This document shows positions 1-8,825 of a stretch of 64,000 nt of DNA, piece after piece. The translations under genes were made by a program, and so were the position numbers. The notes beneath the pieces were generated by a model. It searched no databases. It saw only the letters and a program-made list of their open reading frames with translations, and was not told the origin of the DNA. Positions within the stretch are counted from its first letter, which is position 1. Every line of letters begins with the position of its first letter. Source of the DNA: Azospirillum sp. OGB3 (GTDB taxonomy: Bacteria; Pseudomonadota; Alphaproteobacteria; Azospirillales; Azospirillaceae); contig NZ_JACHYN010000004.1 in NCBI RefSeq assembly GCF_014192915.1, forward strand, positions 372,001 to 436,000, read 5' to 3'.

Positions 1-42
1 CTGGAGATCGTTAGGCTATCGGGTCGGAAGGGGGCGCGCTGG

Positions 43-1155
43 TCAGTCGGCGACCGGCACGAAGGCACCGCCCTTGACCTCGACCTTCACCAGCTCCTTC
101 TCGGCCTCGCGGTCGGCGCTGAAGCTGGTCTTGCCGGTTACGCCGGCGAAGTCCTTGGTCTGGGCCAGGGCGTCGCGCACCTTCTCGCGGGTCGGGTTCG
201 GGTAGGCCTTCTCGACTGCGGCCAGCATGATGCGCACGGCGTCATAGGCCTGGGCCGGGAACTGGCCCGGAACCGCGCCGTTGGAGGCGGCCTTCCACTC
301 CGTCACGAAATGCTGGATGTGCGGGGCCGGGTCGGTCGGCAGGAAGTTGGAGGTCAGATGGACGCCCTCCGCGGCTTCGCCGGCCAGCTCGATCAGCTTC
401 GGGCTGTAGGCGGCCGAGGTCGAGTAGACCGGGGTCTTGATGCCGAGCTGCTGCACCTGACGCAGGAACTGCGCGCCGTCCTCGTAGAAGAAGCCGGTGT
501 AGATGGCGTCCGGCTTCGCGCGCTCCAGCTTGCTGATCAGCGAACGGTAGTCCTTCAGGCCGCGGTTGAAGAACTCAGAGAAGACCACCGTGCCGCCGTT
601 GGCCTTCACGCCGTCGGTGAAACCGGAGACGACGGACTGGCCCCAGTCGGTCTGCTCGGCGATGACGGCGATGTTCTTGTAGCCCTTGGACAGCATCCAC
701 TTGGCGTTGTAGGGGCCTTCCTGCGCCTGGGTGGCGATGTTGCGGAACTGGTACTTGGAGATCTTGGTGTAGTCGGGGTGCGAGGCGGTCTGTGAAAGCT
801 GCGGCATCCCGGCGTCCTTGTAGACCTGCGCCGAGGCCATCGACACGCCCGAGGTGAAGTCGCCCAGCACGCCGACGATCGCCTTGTCGTCCACGAACTT
901 GCGGGCGATGTTGGTGCCCTCCTTGGCGTCGGAACGGCTGTCCTCGAAGACGATCTCCGCCTTGAAGGGCTTGCCGGACGCGTTGAACTCGGTCAGCGCG
1001 ATCTCGGCGGCCTTGCGGAAGTCCTGGCCGTACTGGGCGGTCTCGCCGGTCAGCGGCAGCTGGTAGCCGATCTTCACGGTGTCGGCGGCCAGGGCGGTGC
1101 CGGCAAGCGCACCGGTCATCAGGGCGGCGAGGGAGGCGGTCTTCAGGGCGGTCAT
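43..1155 (-). CDS. ABC transporter periplasmic substrate-binding protein (branched-chain amino acid type)
   Basis: This 370-residue protein looks like a type-I periplasmic binding protein of the Leu/Ile/Val-binding family (Peripla_BP_6). It would deliver an amino acid or related amide to an ABC importer. The start chosen opens directly on a signal peptide (basic MTALK, hydrophobic core, cleavage after ALA near residue 23), followed by the family's first strand VKIGYQLPLTGETAQYG. An AAAGG stretch lies about a dozen bases upstream. A longer frame continues upstream but is out of keeping with a secreted protein. It ends an apparent minus-strand transcription unit behind an ATC-hydrolase family protein and an FAD amine oxidase, so the ligand may be a substrate of those enzymes (inference). 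The permease and ATPase genes are not in the window. Ligand unknown; family assignment is secure. Confidence 0.93.
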   Translation of the reverse strand: MTALKTASLAALMTGALAGTALAADTVKIGYQLPLTGETAQYGQDFRKAAEIALTEFNASGKPFKAEIVFEDSRSDAKEGTNIARKFVDDKAIVGVLGDFTSGVSMASAQVYKDAGMPQLSQTASHPDYTKISKYQFRNIATQAQEGPYNAKWMLSKGYKNIAVIAEQTDWGQSVVSGFTDGVKANGGTVVFSEFFNRGLKDYRSLISKLERAKPDAIYTGFFYEDGAQFLRQVQQLGIKTPVYSTSAAYSPKLIELAGEAAEGVHLTSNFLPTDPAPHIQHFVTEWKAASNGAVPGQFPAQAYDAVRIMLAAVEKAYPNPTREKVRDALAQTKDFAGVTGKTSFSADREAEKELVKVEVKGGAFVPVAD

Positions 1156-1238
1156 CGCGTGTGAACCTTTCTTGTGAAGGCCGGCTTCGAGGCCGGTGTT
1201 GGGCAGCGTCTTGCGGTTGGGCTTGGCAGCAGGGTGGC

Positions 1239-1751
1239 TCAGGCGGCCTTCGGGCCGGGCAGGACCTTCAGGCGGCAACAGCCCTCGTCGCCGGGCTTCC
1301 AGGTCTCGCCGCGGAAGACGAAGCCGGCCGCCTCGAACAGGCCGCCGTCGATGGCGCCGGCCATGTTGCAGAGCAGCTCCAGATCCTCGTCGGACTTGCC
1401 CTGGGCCTGCCACGCCTCCTTCAGGGGGCAGCGGTGGAAATGAATCTCCAGCGCGTCGCCGTCGCAGCGCTTGATCTCCGGCGCGAACATGGAATCGCGG
1501 TTGGGAATGCCGTCGAGGAAGGCGTGGCACAGGCCGGCGAGGTCGTCCGGGCCGTGCGCCGCGTATTTCACGCCCATCGCCTCGCCCAGGCGGCGGGTCG
1601 CCTCGCGCCCGATGTCCAGCGCCGTCTCGGTGCCGTAGCGCTCGCGCAGCACGTCGAACATGTGGGCGTAGGACGCCGCCCGCATCGCGTAGGCGTTGCG
1701 CAGCTGCGTGGCGTGGTCCGGGGCGGCGGGCGGAATGGTGTCTTCAGTCAT
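1239..1751 (-). CDS. L-2-amino-thiazoline-4-carboxylic acid hydrolase family protein
   Basis: This 170-residue protein resembles the ATC hydrolase family, named for an enzyme that opens L-2-amino-thiazoline-4-carboxylate on the way to L-cysteine. Most members are functionally uncharacterised. Visible features are an alpha-helical N-terminal half and a C-terminal half with conserved Cys and His: HFHRCPLKEAW, LELLCNMAGAIDGGLFEAAGF and a Cys pair in DEGCCRLKV. The ATG lies 2 bp after the stop of the upstream FAD oxidoreductase, so the two are almost certainly co-transcribed. An 83 bp gap separates it from the binding-protein gene downstream. The context of an amine oxidase and an amino-acid-type binding protein fits a small catabolic operon for an amino-acid-like or thiazoline compound. 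The true substrate cannot be read from the sequence. Confidence 0.8.
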   Translation of the reverse strand: MTEDTIPPAAPDHATQLRNAYAMRAASYAHMFDVLRERYGTETALDIGREATRRLGEAMGVKYAAHGPDDLAGLCHAFLDGIPNRDSMFAPEIKRCDGDALEIHFHRCPLKEAWQAQGKSDEDLELLCNMAGAIDGGLFEAAGFVFRGETWKPGDEGCCRLKVLPGPKAA

Positions 1752-1753
1752 CG

Positions 1754-3094
1754 TCAGATTTCCCGGATGTCGTTCCAGCGGTATTGCAGGAGTTTGAACG
1801 GGCCGATGCGTTGCAGCAGCTCGTTGAAGGGCAGGGGGCGCGGCTCGGTCAGCGGCAGCGCCAACTCCGCCGGATCGCGGCCCAGAGCGGCGGAGGCCAG
1901 TTCCCGCCCCAGCGAGACGGACAGGGCGACTCCACGCCCGTTGCAGCCCGCCCAGGTGAAGGCGTTGGGGCCGAGCTGGTGGACCCGCGGGGTGTAGTCG
2001 GTGGTCATGGCGATCCGGCCGTTCCACACATGGTCGAACCGCAGCCCGCGCAGGGTGGGGAACATGGAGGCCAGCCGCAGGCCGACGATGCGGCGCAGCC
2101 GGTCGGCCCCGTCGACGGGGACGAGCAACGCGCCGCCGCTGACCAACCGGTGGTCGGCGGTGTAGCGCATGAAACGCAGGTCGCCGTGGGTGTCCGACAT
2201 GGCCTGACGGCCGGGCAGGATGCTGCGCCGCTGCGCCTCGTCCAGCGGCTGGGTGGCCATCTGCCAGGACAGGACCGGCACGACCTCCGTGCGGATCTCC
2301 GGGAAGACCGCGGCGGCGTAGCCGTTGGTGCCGAGCACCAAGGCATGGGCGGTCACCGTGCCGTCCGGCGTGCGGGCGACCCAGCGGTCGCCGCGCCGCT
2401 CCACCGACAGGACCGGCGAATTGATGAAGACCGACGCGCCGGCCTCGACCGCCTTGCCGGCCAGCCCTCGGGCCAGCGCCAGCGGGTTGATGTGGCCGCC
2501 GCTGCGGTTCATCCAGCCGCCGTAATAGGCATCGGTGCCCAGCAGGTCCGAAATGCCGGTGCGGTCGAGAAGCTCCACCGGAGCGCCCCGACTGCCCCAC
2601 TGCTTCGCCCGCCGCTCGGCGATGGCGATGCGGCCCGGCGAATGGACCGGCTGCACCCAGCCGGTCTGTTCGGCCGCGCAGTCGATGCCCAGGCGGCGGA
2701 TCAGCGCGAACAGGGTGTCGGCGCTGTCGCGGATCAGCGCGACGAAGCGCTCGCCCCGTTCCGGCCCGAACTTGGCGACGAGGTCCTCGGGGTCGGGGCG
2801 GGTCAGAGTTGGGATGACCTGCCCGTTGTTGCGCCCGGACGCGCCGCGCCCGATCTCCGACGCCTCCAGGACGACGGCGCGCTTGCCCGATTCGGCGGCG
2901 TGCAGGGCCGCCGACAGGCCGGTAAAGCCGCCGCCGATCACCAGCAGGTCGGTCTCCACCGCGTCCTTGAGCACCGGAAGGGCCGGCGGTGGCGGGGCCG
3001 TGGCCTCCCACAGGGAGTCGGGCCGCTGCCAGATGCCGCCGGTTCCAGGAACACCGGTCTTGTTCTCTATCGCCTTCACCGTGCCTTGTCCCAC
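1754..3094 (-). CDS. FAD-dependent amine/D-amino-acid oxidase family protein (DAO/PuuB type)
   Basis: A 446-residue flavoprotein of the DAO superfamily, closest in layout to gamma-glutamylputrescine oxidase and related FAD-dependent amine oxidases. It should oxidise a C-N bond using bound FAD in the cytoplasm. The Rossmann motif VIGGGFTGLSAA is at about residues 52-63, preceded by a family-typical N-terminal arm (IWQRPDSLWEAT) and followed by the acidic residue of VVLEASE and the GRNNGQV segment. The C-terminal part has the FTWAGCNGRGVALS FAD-contact region. The listed start is a GTG; a second GTG at 3079-3077 has a better placed AAGG and would shorten the protein by five residues. It is the first gene of the minus-strand group with the ATC-hydrolase family protein and the binding protein. 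Substrate unknown. Confidence 0.88.
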   Translation of the reverse strand: MGQGTVKAIENKTGVPGTGGIWQRPDSLWEATAPPPPALPVLKDAVETDLLVIGGGFTGLSAALHAAESGKRAVVLEASEIGRGASGRNNGQVIPTLTRPDPEDLVAKFGPERGERFVALIRDSADTLFALIRRLGIDCAAEQTGWVQPVHSPGRIAIAERRAKQWGSRGAPVELLDRTGISDLLGTDAYYGGWMNRSGGHINPLALARGLAGKAVEAGASVFINSPVLSVERRGDRWVARTPDGTVTAHALVLGTNGYAAAVFPEIRTEVVPVLSWQMATQPLDEAQRRSILPGRQAMSDTHGDLRFMRYTADHRLVSGGALLVPVDGADRLRRIVGLRLASMFPTLRGLRFDHVWNGRIAMTTDYTPRVHQLGPNAFTWAGCNGRGVALSVSLGRELASAALGRDPAELALPLTEPRPLPFNELLQRIGPFKLLQYRWNDIREI

Positions 3095-3144
3095 GTCTGT
3101 CGGGTGAAATCGGCCCGATCATGGGACAAATTGCATACCCGGGC

Positions 3145-3171
3145 AATTACCATAGCGAGGACGCGGTAATT
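3145..3171. promoter_or_regulatory. Inverted repeat upstream of the amine oxidase gene
   Basis: AATTACC and GGTAATT form 7 bp inverted arms separated by 13 bp in an AT-richer patch 50-80 bp before the oxidoreductase start. The placement suits a regulator operator. No regulator gene is adjacent and no clear -35/-10 pair was found, so this is only a candidate. Confidence 0.3.
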
Positions 3172-3250
3172 TTCCTGTTTCATACACAAACCATAGGGAG
3201 ATAGGAATGGTTTGTACAAGGCTGCTTGCGGCGACGGCACTCGGCCCCGA

Positions 3251-3452
3251 ATCCCTCTCCCACCTCTTACGCCCGCTTGCGGGCGCTGACGGCGTCAGGC
3301 GGTCTATGGCCGCCGAGAGCCCCGGGAGAGGGTGGCGCCGCAGGCGCCGGGTGAGGGTCGTTCGAGGATCAAGGCTCTGATTCTCGGCGGCACCCTCACC
3401 CTCCCGCCGCGCTGCGGCGGGCCCCTCCCTCTCCCGGGGCGGGAGAGGGGAT
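3251..3452. repeat. About 200 bp intergenic inverted-repeat element (MITE-like)
   Basis: The 375 bp gap between the amine oxidase and the M20 gene is filled mostly by nested inverted repeats. The left end reads ATCCCTCTCCC and the right end GGGAGAGGGGAT, which are near-perfect terminal inverted repeats. Inside are CCCTCTCCC/GGGAGAGGG copies at 3253-3261 with 3324-3332 and at 3427-3435 with 3441-3449, a CCGCCGC/GCGGCGG hairpin, and GGGTGAGGGT opposed by ACCCTCACCC. It has no coding capacity. Its position just after the M20 stop means it could also serve as a transcription-stop structure. Confidence 0.55.
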
Positions 3453-3469
3453 GGCGGGTGCAATAACCT

Positions 3470-4642
3470 TCACGCCGCGCGCGGCAGCACCGTTTCGGCC
3501 AGCCGCACCCAATAGCTGAGGCCGATGGGCAGGACCGCGTCGTTGAAGTCGTAATGCGGGCTGTGCAGGTTGCGCCCGCCGTCCGATGGGCCGGCGCCGA
3601 CCCAGACGTAGCAGCCCGGCCGCTGCTGCAGCATGAAGGCGAAATCCTCCGCACCCATACTGGGCATCGGGTCGAGGTCCAGCCCCGATTCGCCGACGAC
3701 TCCGGCGGCGGCGCGACGGGCCAGTTCGGTCGCCCCGGCCTCGTTCACCGTGGAGGGGTAGCGGCGCTCGTAGCGCATCTCCGCCTCGACCCCGAAGCCG
3801 CCGGCGATGGCCTTGGCCAATTCGCCCATGCGCCGCTCCACCATGTCCTGCACCTCCTTGCGGAAGGTGCGGGTGGTTCCACGCAGGACGGCGGTGGCCG
3901 GAAGGACATTCCACGTATCGCCAGCGTGGAACTGCGTGACGCTGACCACTGCGGAATCGACGGGATGCACGCTGCGGCTGGCGATGGTCTGCCAGGCGTT
4001 GACGATCTGCGTGCCGGCCAGGATCGTGTCGGTGCCCAGATGGGGCATGGCGGCGTGGGTGCCCTTGCCGGTCAGGGTCAGTTCGAAGATGTCGTAGGCG
4101 GCCATGATCGGGCCGGGGCGCAGCGCGATCTTGCCGACGTCCAGCCCCGGCCAGTTGTGCATGCCGTAGACCTGCTCGACGGGGAATTTCTCGAACAGCC
4201 CGTCCTCGACCATCACGCGCCCGCCGCCCTCGTTCTCCTCCGCGGGCTGGAAGACGAAGGCGATGGTGCCCTGGAAGTTCGGATGCGCCGACAGGTGGCG
4301 CGCCGCGCCCAGCAGCATCGCCGTGTGCCCATCATGCCCGCAGGCGTGCATGCGCCCGGGATTGCGCGAGGCGTGGGGCAGGTTGGTCTGCTCGTGGATG
4401 TGCAGGGCGTCCATGTCGGCGCGGAAGGCGACCGCCGGCCCCTCGCCGTTGCGCAGCAGGCCGACCACGCCGGTCTTGGCGAGGCCGCGGTGGACCTCCA
4501 GCCCGAAGGAGGCCAGCTTCTCCGCCACGAAATCGCTGGTCCGCTCCTCCTCGAAGGCCGTTTCCGGGTGGGCGTGCAGGTCGCGCCGCCACGCGGTCAT
4601 GTCGGCCGTCAGCGCCTCCGTCCCGTCGATCGTCCTCACCAT
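3470..4642 (-). CDS. M20 family amidohydrolase (hippurate hydrolase/aminoacylase-like)
   Basis: A 390-residue M20D-type metal-dependent amidohydrolase, the family of hippurate hydrolase, IAA-amino-acid hydrolase and N-acyl-amino-acid deacylases. It cleaves an amide bond of an N-acylated amino acid in the cytoplasm. Visible signatures are DLHAHPETAFEE near residue 21, the metal-site motif HACGHDGHTAML at 99-110, QPAEENEGG with the catalytic glutamates, a dimerisation insert (GKGTHAAMPHLGTD) and the C-terminal GAEDFAFML metal-ligand motif. The start MVRTIDG is preferred over an upstream ATG in the same frame because it has a CAGGGA stretch just ahead and matches family length. It faces away from the TetR gene. 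Exact substrate unknown. Confidence 0.92.
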   Translation of the reverse strand: MVRTIDGTEALTADMTAWRRDLHAHPETAFEEERTSDFVAEKLASFGLEVHRGLAKTGVVGLLRNGEGPAVAFRADMDALHIHEQTNLPHASRNPGRMHACGHDGHTAMLLGAARHLSAHPNFQGTIAFVFQPAEENEGGGRVMVEDGLFEKFPVEQVYGMHNWPGLDVGKIALRPGPIMAAYDIFELTLTGKGTHAAMPHLGTDTILAGTQIVNAWQTIASRSVHPVDSAVVSVTQFHAGDTWNVLPATAVLRGTTRTFRKEVQDMVERRMGELAKAIAGGFGVEAEMRYERRYPSTVNEAGATELARRAAAGVVGESGLDLDPMPSMGAEDFAFMLQQRPGCYVWVGAGPSDGGRNLHSPHYDFNDAVLPIGLSYWVRLAETVLPRAA

Positions 4643-4773
4643 GTCCCTGGTTCCCTGTGTTTCATGAGTGTGTGCGAATGATCTTGCCCAAAAAAGCACC
4701 CGCCGTGCAAAGCGCACGGCGATGCGGTGCCGTCACATCACCCTTGCAGGGCGGACCAATCCCGTGCAGGATG

Positions 4774-4791
4774 TGAGTGAACGTTCACTCA
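4774..4791. promoter_or_regulatory. Perfect 18 bp palindrome, likely TetR-family operator
   Basis: TGAGTGAACGTTCACTCA is a perfect palindrome 26 bp before the TetR start codon. TetR-family repressors bind such sites and usually control their own operon, so this is probably the autoregulatory operator for the tetR-acyltransferase pair. It also lies in the divergent gap with the M20 gene and could affect both directions. Confidence 0.7.
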
Positions 4792-4817
4792 TAGCTAACG
4801 CCACGAACGGAAGCGCC

Positions 4818-5399
4818 ATGTCCAAAGATGCCCGCAGCGACGCACGCAACAAGGTCCGGGACGCCGCCATCGCGCTGTTCGCCCAGAAGGGGGTGAAAGC
4901 GACCACCATCAAGGACATCGCCCGCGCCGCCGGGGTGTCGGAGGGGGCGCTGTACCGCCATTGGGCGAGCAAGGAGGAGCTTGCCGCCGCCCTGTTCGCC
5001 GCCGAATACACCGCCCTGTCGCATAGCCTGCGCGAGGCGGCGGGGAGCGGTCCGGCGCCACAGCGGCTGCGCCGGGTCATCGCCTGGGCCTTCGGGCTGG
5101 TCGAAGCTGCGCCGGACCGCGCGCGCTTCCTCCTGCTGTCGCAGCACGACGCGCTGCCGCTGGTTCCAGGCGGTTTGGAAACGCCGGTGGACGTGGTCTG
5201 CGCCATCGTCGGCGACGGCATCGCGGAGGGGAGCATCGTCGACGCCGACCGCGAGGCGCTGGCCCACACCGTGATCGGTGCCATCGTCCTCAACATCCAG
5301 TCGCACGTTTACGGACGGCAGACGGCCCCGCTCGGCGCGCTGGCCGACACGGTCGCCGACGCGCTGCTGCGCGGCCTGTCCACTGGAAAGGAAACCTGA
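4818..5399 (+). CDS. TetR/AcrR family transcriptional regulator
   Basis: A 193-residue TetR-family repressor. The N-terminal helix-turn-helix is plain: RDAAIALFAQKGVKATTIKDIARAAGVSEGALYRHWASKEEL, about residues 14-56. The C-terminal ligand-binding half is divergent, as usual. An in-frame start exists upstream but would place the operator palindrome inside the coding region; the ATG used here lies 26 bp after it. The stop is 3 bp before the start of the phospholipid acyltransferase fusion, so the two form one operon and the regulator most likely senses a lipid or acyl-derived signal (inference). Confidence 0.92.
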   Translation: MSKDARSDARNKVRDAAIALFAQKGVKATTIKDIARAAGVSEGALYRHWASKEELAAALFAAEYTALSHSLREAAGSGPAPQRLRRVIAWAFGLVEAAPDRARFLLLSQHDALPLVPGGLETPVDVVCAIVGDGIAEGSIVDADREALAHTVIGAIVLNIQSHVYGRQTAPLGALADTVADALLRGLSTGKET

Positions 5400-5402
5400 G
5401 CC

Positions 5403-8400
5403 ATGGGCGAACTCGGCCTTCTCGCCACGCGGCGCTTCCTGCCGCTGTTCGTGACGCAGTTCCTCGGCGCCTTCGGCGACAATGTGCTGCGCGGTGCCAT
5501 CGCGGTGCTGGCGGTTTACGGCATGGCGGGGACGGCGGGCGACGGCGCGCTGATCTCGACGCTCGCCGCGGCGGCCTTCACCGTGCCCTTCCTGCTGTTC
5601 TCGGCGACCGCCGGGCAATTGGCCGACCGCTTCGACCGCACGCTGATCGCCCGCGCCGTGAAGGTGGCGGAGATCGGCCTGATGGCGATCGCCGCCTGGG
5701 GCATCATGCGCGCCGACCTCGGCGTGCTGATCGTCGCGCTGGTCGGCATGGGCGCCCATTCCACCGTCTTCGGGCCGGTCAAGTACGGTCTGCTCCCCGA
5801 CCTGCTGAAGCCGGAGGAGCTGACCGCCGGCAACGGTCTGGTGGAGGCCGGGACCTTCGTGGCGATCCTGCTGGGCACCATCGCCGGCGGCTCGCTCGCC
5901 CTGGCCCATCCGCTGGCGCTTCCGGGGCTGCTCGGGGCGACGGCGCTGGGCGGGCTGGCGGCGTCGCTGCTGATCCCGCGGGCGGGCAACGCCGACCGGA
6001 CGGTGCGCGTCGGGCTGAACCCGGTGTCGGTCACCCTGCGCGTGCTGCGCGCCACCGCGCAGGACCGCGTGTCGATGCTGGCGATCTACGGCATTTCCGT
6101 CTTTTGGGGCGTCGGCGCGGTCGTCATGGCGCAGTTCCCGGCCATCGCGCGGGAGACGCTGGGCACCGACAGCGAGGGGGCGACCCTGCTGCTGGCAGTC
6201 TTCGCCGTGGGCGTGGCGGTCGGCTCCGTCTACGCCGGGCTGGGGCACCGGGTGCCGTCGCGCGCCGACGCGCGCCGCGCCGCCCTGGCAGGCCTCGTCG
6301 CGGCCGTGGCCGGGGCGGCGCTGCCCTTCCTGACGCCCGACGCGCCGTCGGCGGAGCCGCTGTCGGCGCTGGCCCTGCTGGCCCAGCCCTGGGCGATGCC
6401 GCTGCTGGCCGACCTGTTCCTGATCGCCGCGGCGGGCGGTGCCTTCGCCGTGCCGCTCTACGCGCTGATCCAGCACCGTGCGGCGGTCTCGGCCCGCGCC
6501 CGGGTGATCGCGGCGGCCAATGTGGTCAACGCGCTGTTCATGGTGGTCGGCTCGGGCATCGCGGCGGCCATGCTGGCGCTGGGCATCACGCCGCTGACCG
6601 TCGCCGCCTGGGGCGGGGCGAGCATGCTGGCCGCCGTCGTCCTGGCGCTCGCCATCGATGCGGTGGGCCTGGGGCGGGCGCTGGCCCGCGCCTTCTTCCG
6701 GCTGGCCTTCCGGGTCGAACTGCGCGGCGCCGAGCATCTGGAGCGGCTGGAAGGTGCGGCCGTCGTCACGCCGAACCACCAGTCCTTCCTCGACGGCGCG
6801 CTGCTCGCCGCCTTCCTGCCGGGCATGCGCTTCGCCGTGGACAGCTTCATCGCGCAGCAGGCCTGGGCCAAGCCCTTCCTGGCGCTGGCCGACCATGTGA
6901 CCATCGACCCGACCAAGCCGATGGGCACGCGCCTGCTCGCCCGCACCCTGGCCGAGGGCCACAAGATCTGCATCTTCCCGGAGGGGCGGATCACCGTCAC
7001 CGGCTCGCTGATGAAGATCAACGGCGGCCCCGGCATGCTGGCCGACAAGGCGGGCTGCCCCATCGTGCCGATCTGCATCGAGGGCGCCCAGCGCTCCTTC
7101 CTGTCGCGGATGCACGGGCGGCTGCGGCTGGGCCTGTTCCCGCGCATTACCATCACGGTCATGCCGCCGGTCGCCACCCCGGACGTGACTGGGCTGGCCG
7201 GCAAGAAGCGACGGGCGGCGCTGAAGTCCTGGCTGTCGCGCGTCATGACGGAAACCGTCTTTGCCGCCGGGCAGCGGCCCGACACGCTGGCGCTCGCCCT
7301 GCTGGAGGCTGGGCGGAAGACCGGCTGGGCCAAGGCGGCGGTGCAGGACGGCGACTTCACCACGCTGTCCTACCGCGCCCTGACCGCGCGTTCCCTGGTG
7401 CTCGGCCGCATCCTGGCCTGCGGCACCGAACCGGGGGAGGCGGTGGGCGTGCTGCTGCCGACCGCCTCGCCGACCGCGGCGGTGTTCTTCGGGCTGGCGG
7501 CCTATGGGCGGCCGGCGGCGATGCTGAACTTCACTGCCGGAGTGGATGCCGTGAAGGCGGCCTGCCGCGCCGCCGGGCTGCGCCGGATCGTCACCTCGGC
7601 CCGCTTCGTGGAGATGGGGCGGCTCGGCCCGCTGGTCGAGGCGCTCGCCGCCGACCACAGCATCGTCTATCTGGAGGACGTGAAGCGCGGGCTGGGCATC
7701 GTCGACAAGCTGCGGGCACTGGCCGCGTCGGTGGCGCCGGAGCGTTTCCTGCCCCCGCAGGGCCAGCCGGACGACGTGGCGGCGATCCTCTTCACCTCGG
7801 GGTCGGAGGGGCCGCCCAAGGGCGTGGCGCTGACCCACGACAACCTGCTCGCCAACATGGCGCAGGTGGCCTCCGTCGTCGACTTCACGCGGCAGGACGT
7901 GGTGTTCAACTGCCTGCCGGTCTTCCACTCCTTCGGGCTGCTCGGCGGGATGCTGCTGCCGATCCTGAACGGGGTGAAGACGGTGCTCTACCCCAACCCG
8001 CGCCACGTCCGGCTGATCCCGGAGCTGGTCTACCAGACCAACGCCACGGTGCTGTTTGGCACGGACTTCTTCCTGAACGCCTGGGCGCGGGCGGCGGACC
8101 CCTACGACTTCCGCTCGCTGCGGCTGGTCTTCGCCGGGGCCGAACGGTTGCAGGAAGAGACGCGCCGCACCTACACGGAACGGCTGCGCGTGCATCTGCT
8201 GGAGGGCTACGGCACCACCGAAACCTCGCCGGTGATCGCGGTCAACACGCCGGCCCGTTTCCGCCCCGGCACGGTCGGGCAGGCTTTGCCCGGCATCGAG
8301 ACGGAGCTGCTTCCGGTCCCCGGCGTGCCGGTGGGTGGGCGGCTGCGGGTGCGCGGGCCGAACGTGATGAAGGGCTACATGCGCGCCGACAACCCCGGCG

Positions 8401-8813
8401 TGGTGGAGCCGCCGGAAGACGGCTGGCACGACACAGGCGACATCGTGGACATCGACGCCGACGGCTTCATCCGCATCGTTGGGCGCGTCAAGCGCTTCGC
8501 TAAGGTGGCCGGCGAGATGGTCCCGCTGGGACTGGTCGAGGAACTGGCGCTCCAGGCCGAACCGGAGGCCGTCCACGCCGCCGTCGCCCTGCCGGACGCC
8601 CGGCGCGGCGAGCGGATCGTCCTGGTCACCGCCGGCATCGGCCTGACGCGCGACGCGCTGGCGGCGGCGGCCAAGGCCAAGGGGGCGCCGGAGATCGCCA
8701 TTCCCCGCGACGTGCTGCGGGTAGAGACGATCCCCCTGCTCGGCACCGGCAAGACCGACTACCCGGCCGTTAGCCGGCTGGCCGCGGAAATGCTGGCGAG
8801 CGAGACGGCCTGA
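5403..8813 (+). CDS. aas: Fused lysophospholipid transporter (LplT)-acyltransferase (PlsC)-acyl-ACP synthetase (Aas)
   Basis: A 1,136-residue three-domain protein for membrane phospholipid repair. Residues 1-405 are an MFS transporter resembling LplT (multiple membrane helices, AGQLADRFDR loop, VFGPVKYGLLPDLL), which flips lysophospholipids inward. About 440-630 is a PlsC-like acyltransferase with the HX4D motif in NHQSFLDG near residue 457 and FPEGRITVTG near 524. About 650-1130 is an AMP-forming acyl-ACP synthetase with FTSGSEGPPKGVALTH near 797, GYGTTETSPV and GWHDTGDIVDIDADGFI. In enterobacteria LplT and Aas are adjacent separate proteins; one-chain fusions are known in other proteobacteria. 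It would take up lysophospholipid, activate a fatty acid and re-acylate. It is co-transcribed with the TetR gene. Confidence 0.93.
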   Translation: MGELGLLATRRFLPLFVTQFLGAFGDNVLRGAIAVLAVYGMAGTAGDGALISTLAAAAFTVPFLLFSATAGQLADRFDRTLIARAVKVAEIGLMAIAAWGIMRADLGVLIVALVGMGAHSTVFGPVKYGLLPDLLKPEELTAGNGLVEAGTFVAILLGTIAGGSLALAHPLALPGLLGATALGGLAASLLIPRAGNADRTVRVGLNPVSVTLRVLRATAQDRVSMLAIYGISVFWGVGAVVMAQFPAIARETLGTDSEGATLLLAVFAVGVAVGSVYAGLGHRVPSRADARRAALAGLVAAVAGAALPFLTPDAPSAEPLSALALLAQPWAMPLLADLFLIAAAGGAFAVPLYALIQHRAAVSARARVIAAANVVNALFMVVGSGIAAAMLALGITPLTVAAWGGASMLAAVVLALAIDAVGLGRALARAFFRLAFRVELRGAEHLERLEGAAVVTPNHQSFLDGALLAAFLPGMRFAVDSFIAQQAWAKPFLALADHVTIDPTKPMGTRLLARTLAEGHKICIFPEGRITVTGSLMKINGGPGMLADKAGCPIVPICIEGAQRSFLSRMHGRLRLGLFPRITITVMPPVATPDVTGLAGKKRRAALKSWLSRVMTETVFAAGQRPDTLALALLEAGRKTGWAKAAVQDGDFTTLSYRALTARSLVLGRILACGTEPGEAVGVLLPTASPTAAVFFGLAAYGRPAAMLNFTAGVDAVKAACRAAGLRRIVTSARFVEMGRLGPLVEALAADHSIVYLEDVKRGLGIVDKLRALAASVAPERFLPPQGQPDDVAAILFTSGSEGPPKGVALTHDNLLANMAQVASVVDFTRQDVVFNCLPVFHSFGLLGGMLLPILNGVKTVLYPNPRHVRLIPELVYQTNATVLFGTDFFLNAWARAADPYDFRSLRLVFAGAERLQEETRRTYTERLRVHLLEGYGTTETSPVIAVNTPARFRPGTVGQALPGIETELLPVPGVPVGGRLRVRGPNVMKGYMRADNPGVVEPPEDGWHDTGDIVDIDADGFIRIVGRVKRFAKVAGEMVPLGLVEELALQAEPEAVHAAVALPDARRGERIVLVTAGIGLTRDALAAAAKAKGAPEIAIPRDVLRVETIPLLGTGKTDYPAVSRLAAEMLASETA

Positions 8814-8825
8814 CGAACGCTACGG

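Noticed and set aside
1239..3146. Single 635-residue fusion of the oxidase and ATC-hydrolase regions
   Set aside because: This frame is right only over the ATC-hydrolase part; the oxidase is encoded in another frame with its own start and stop, 2 bp before the hydrolase start.
4785..8576. Long minus-strand frame opposite the TetR and acyltransferase genes
   Set aside because: Arg/Gln/His-rich low-information translation; it covers two well-supported plus-strand genes and the operator.
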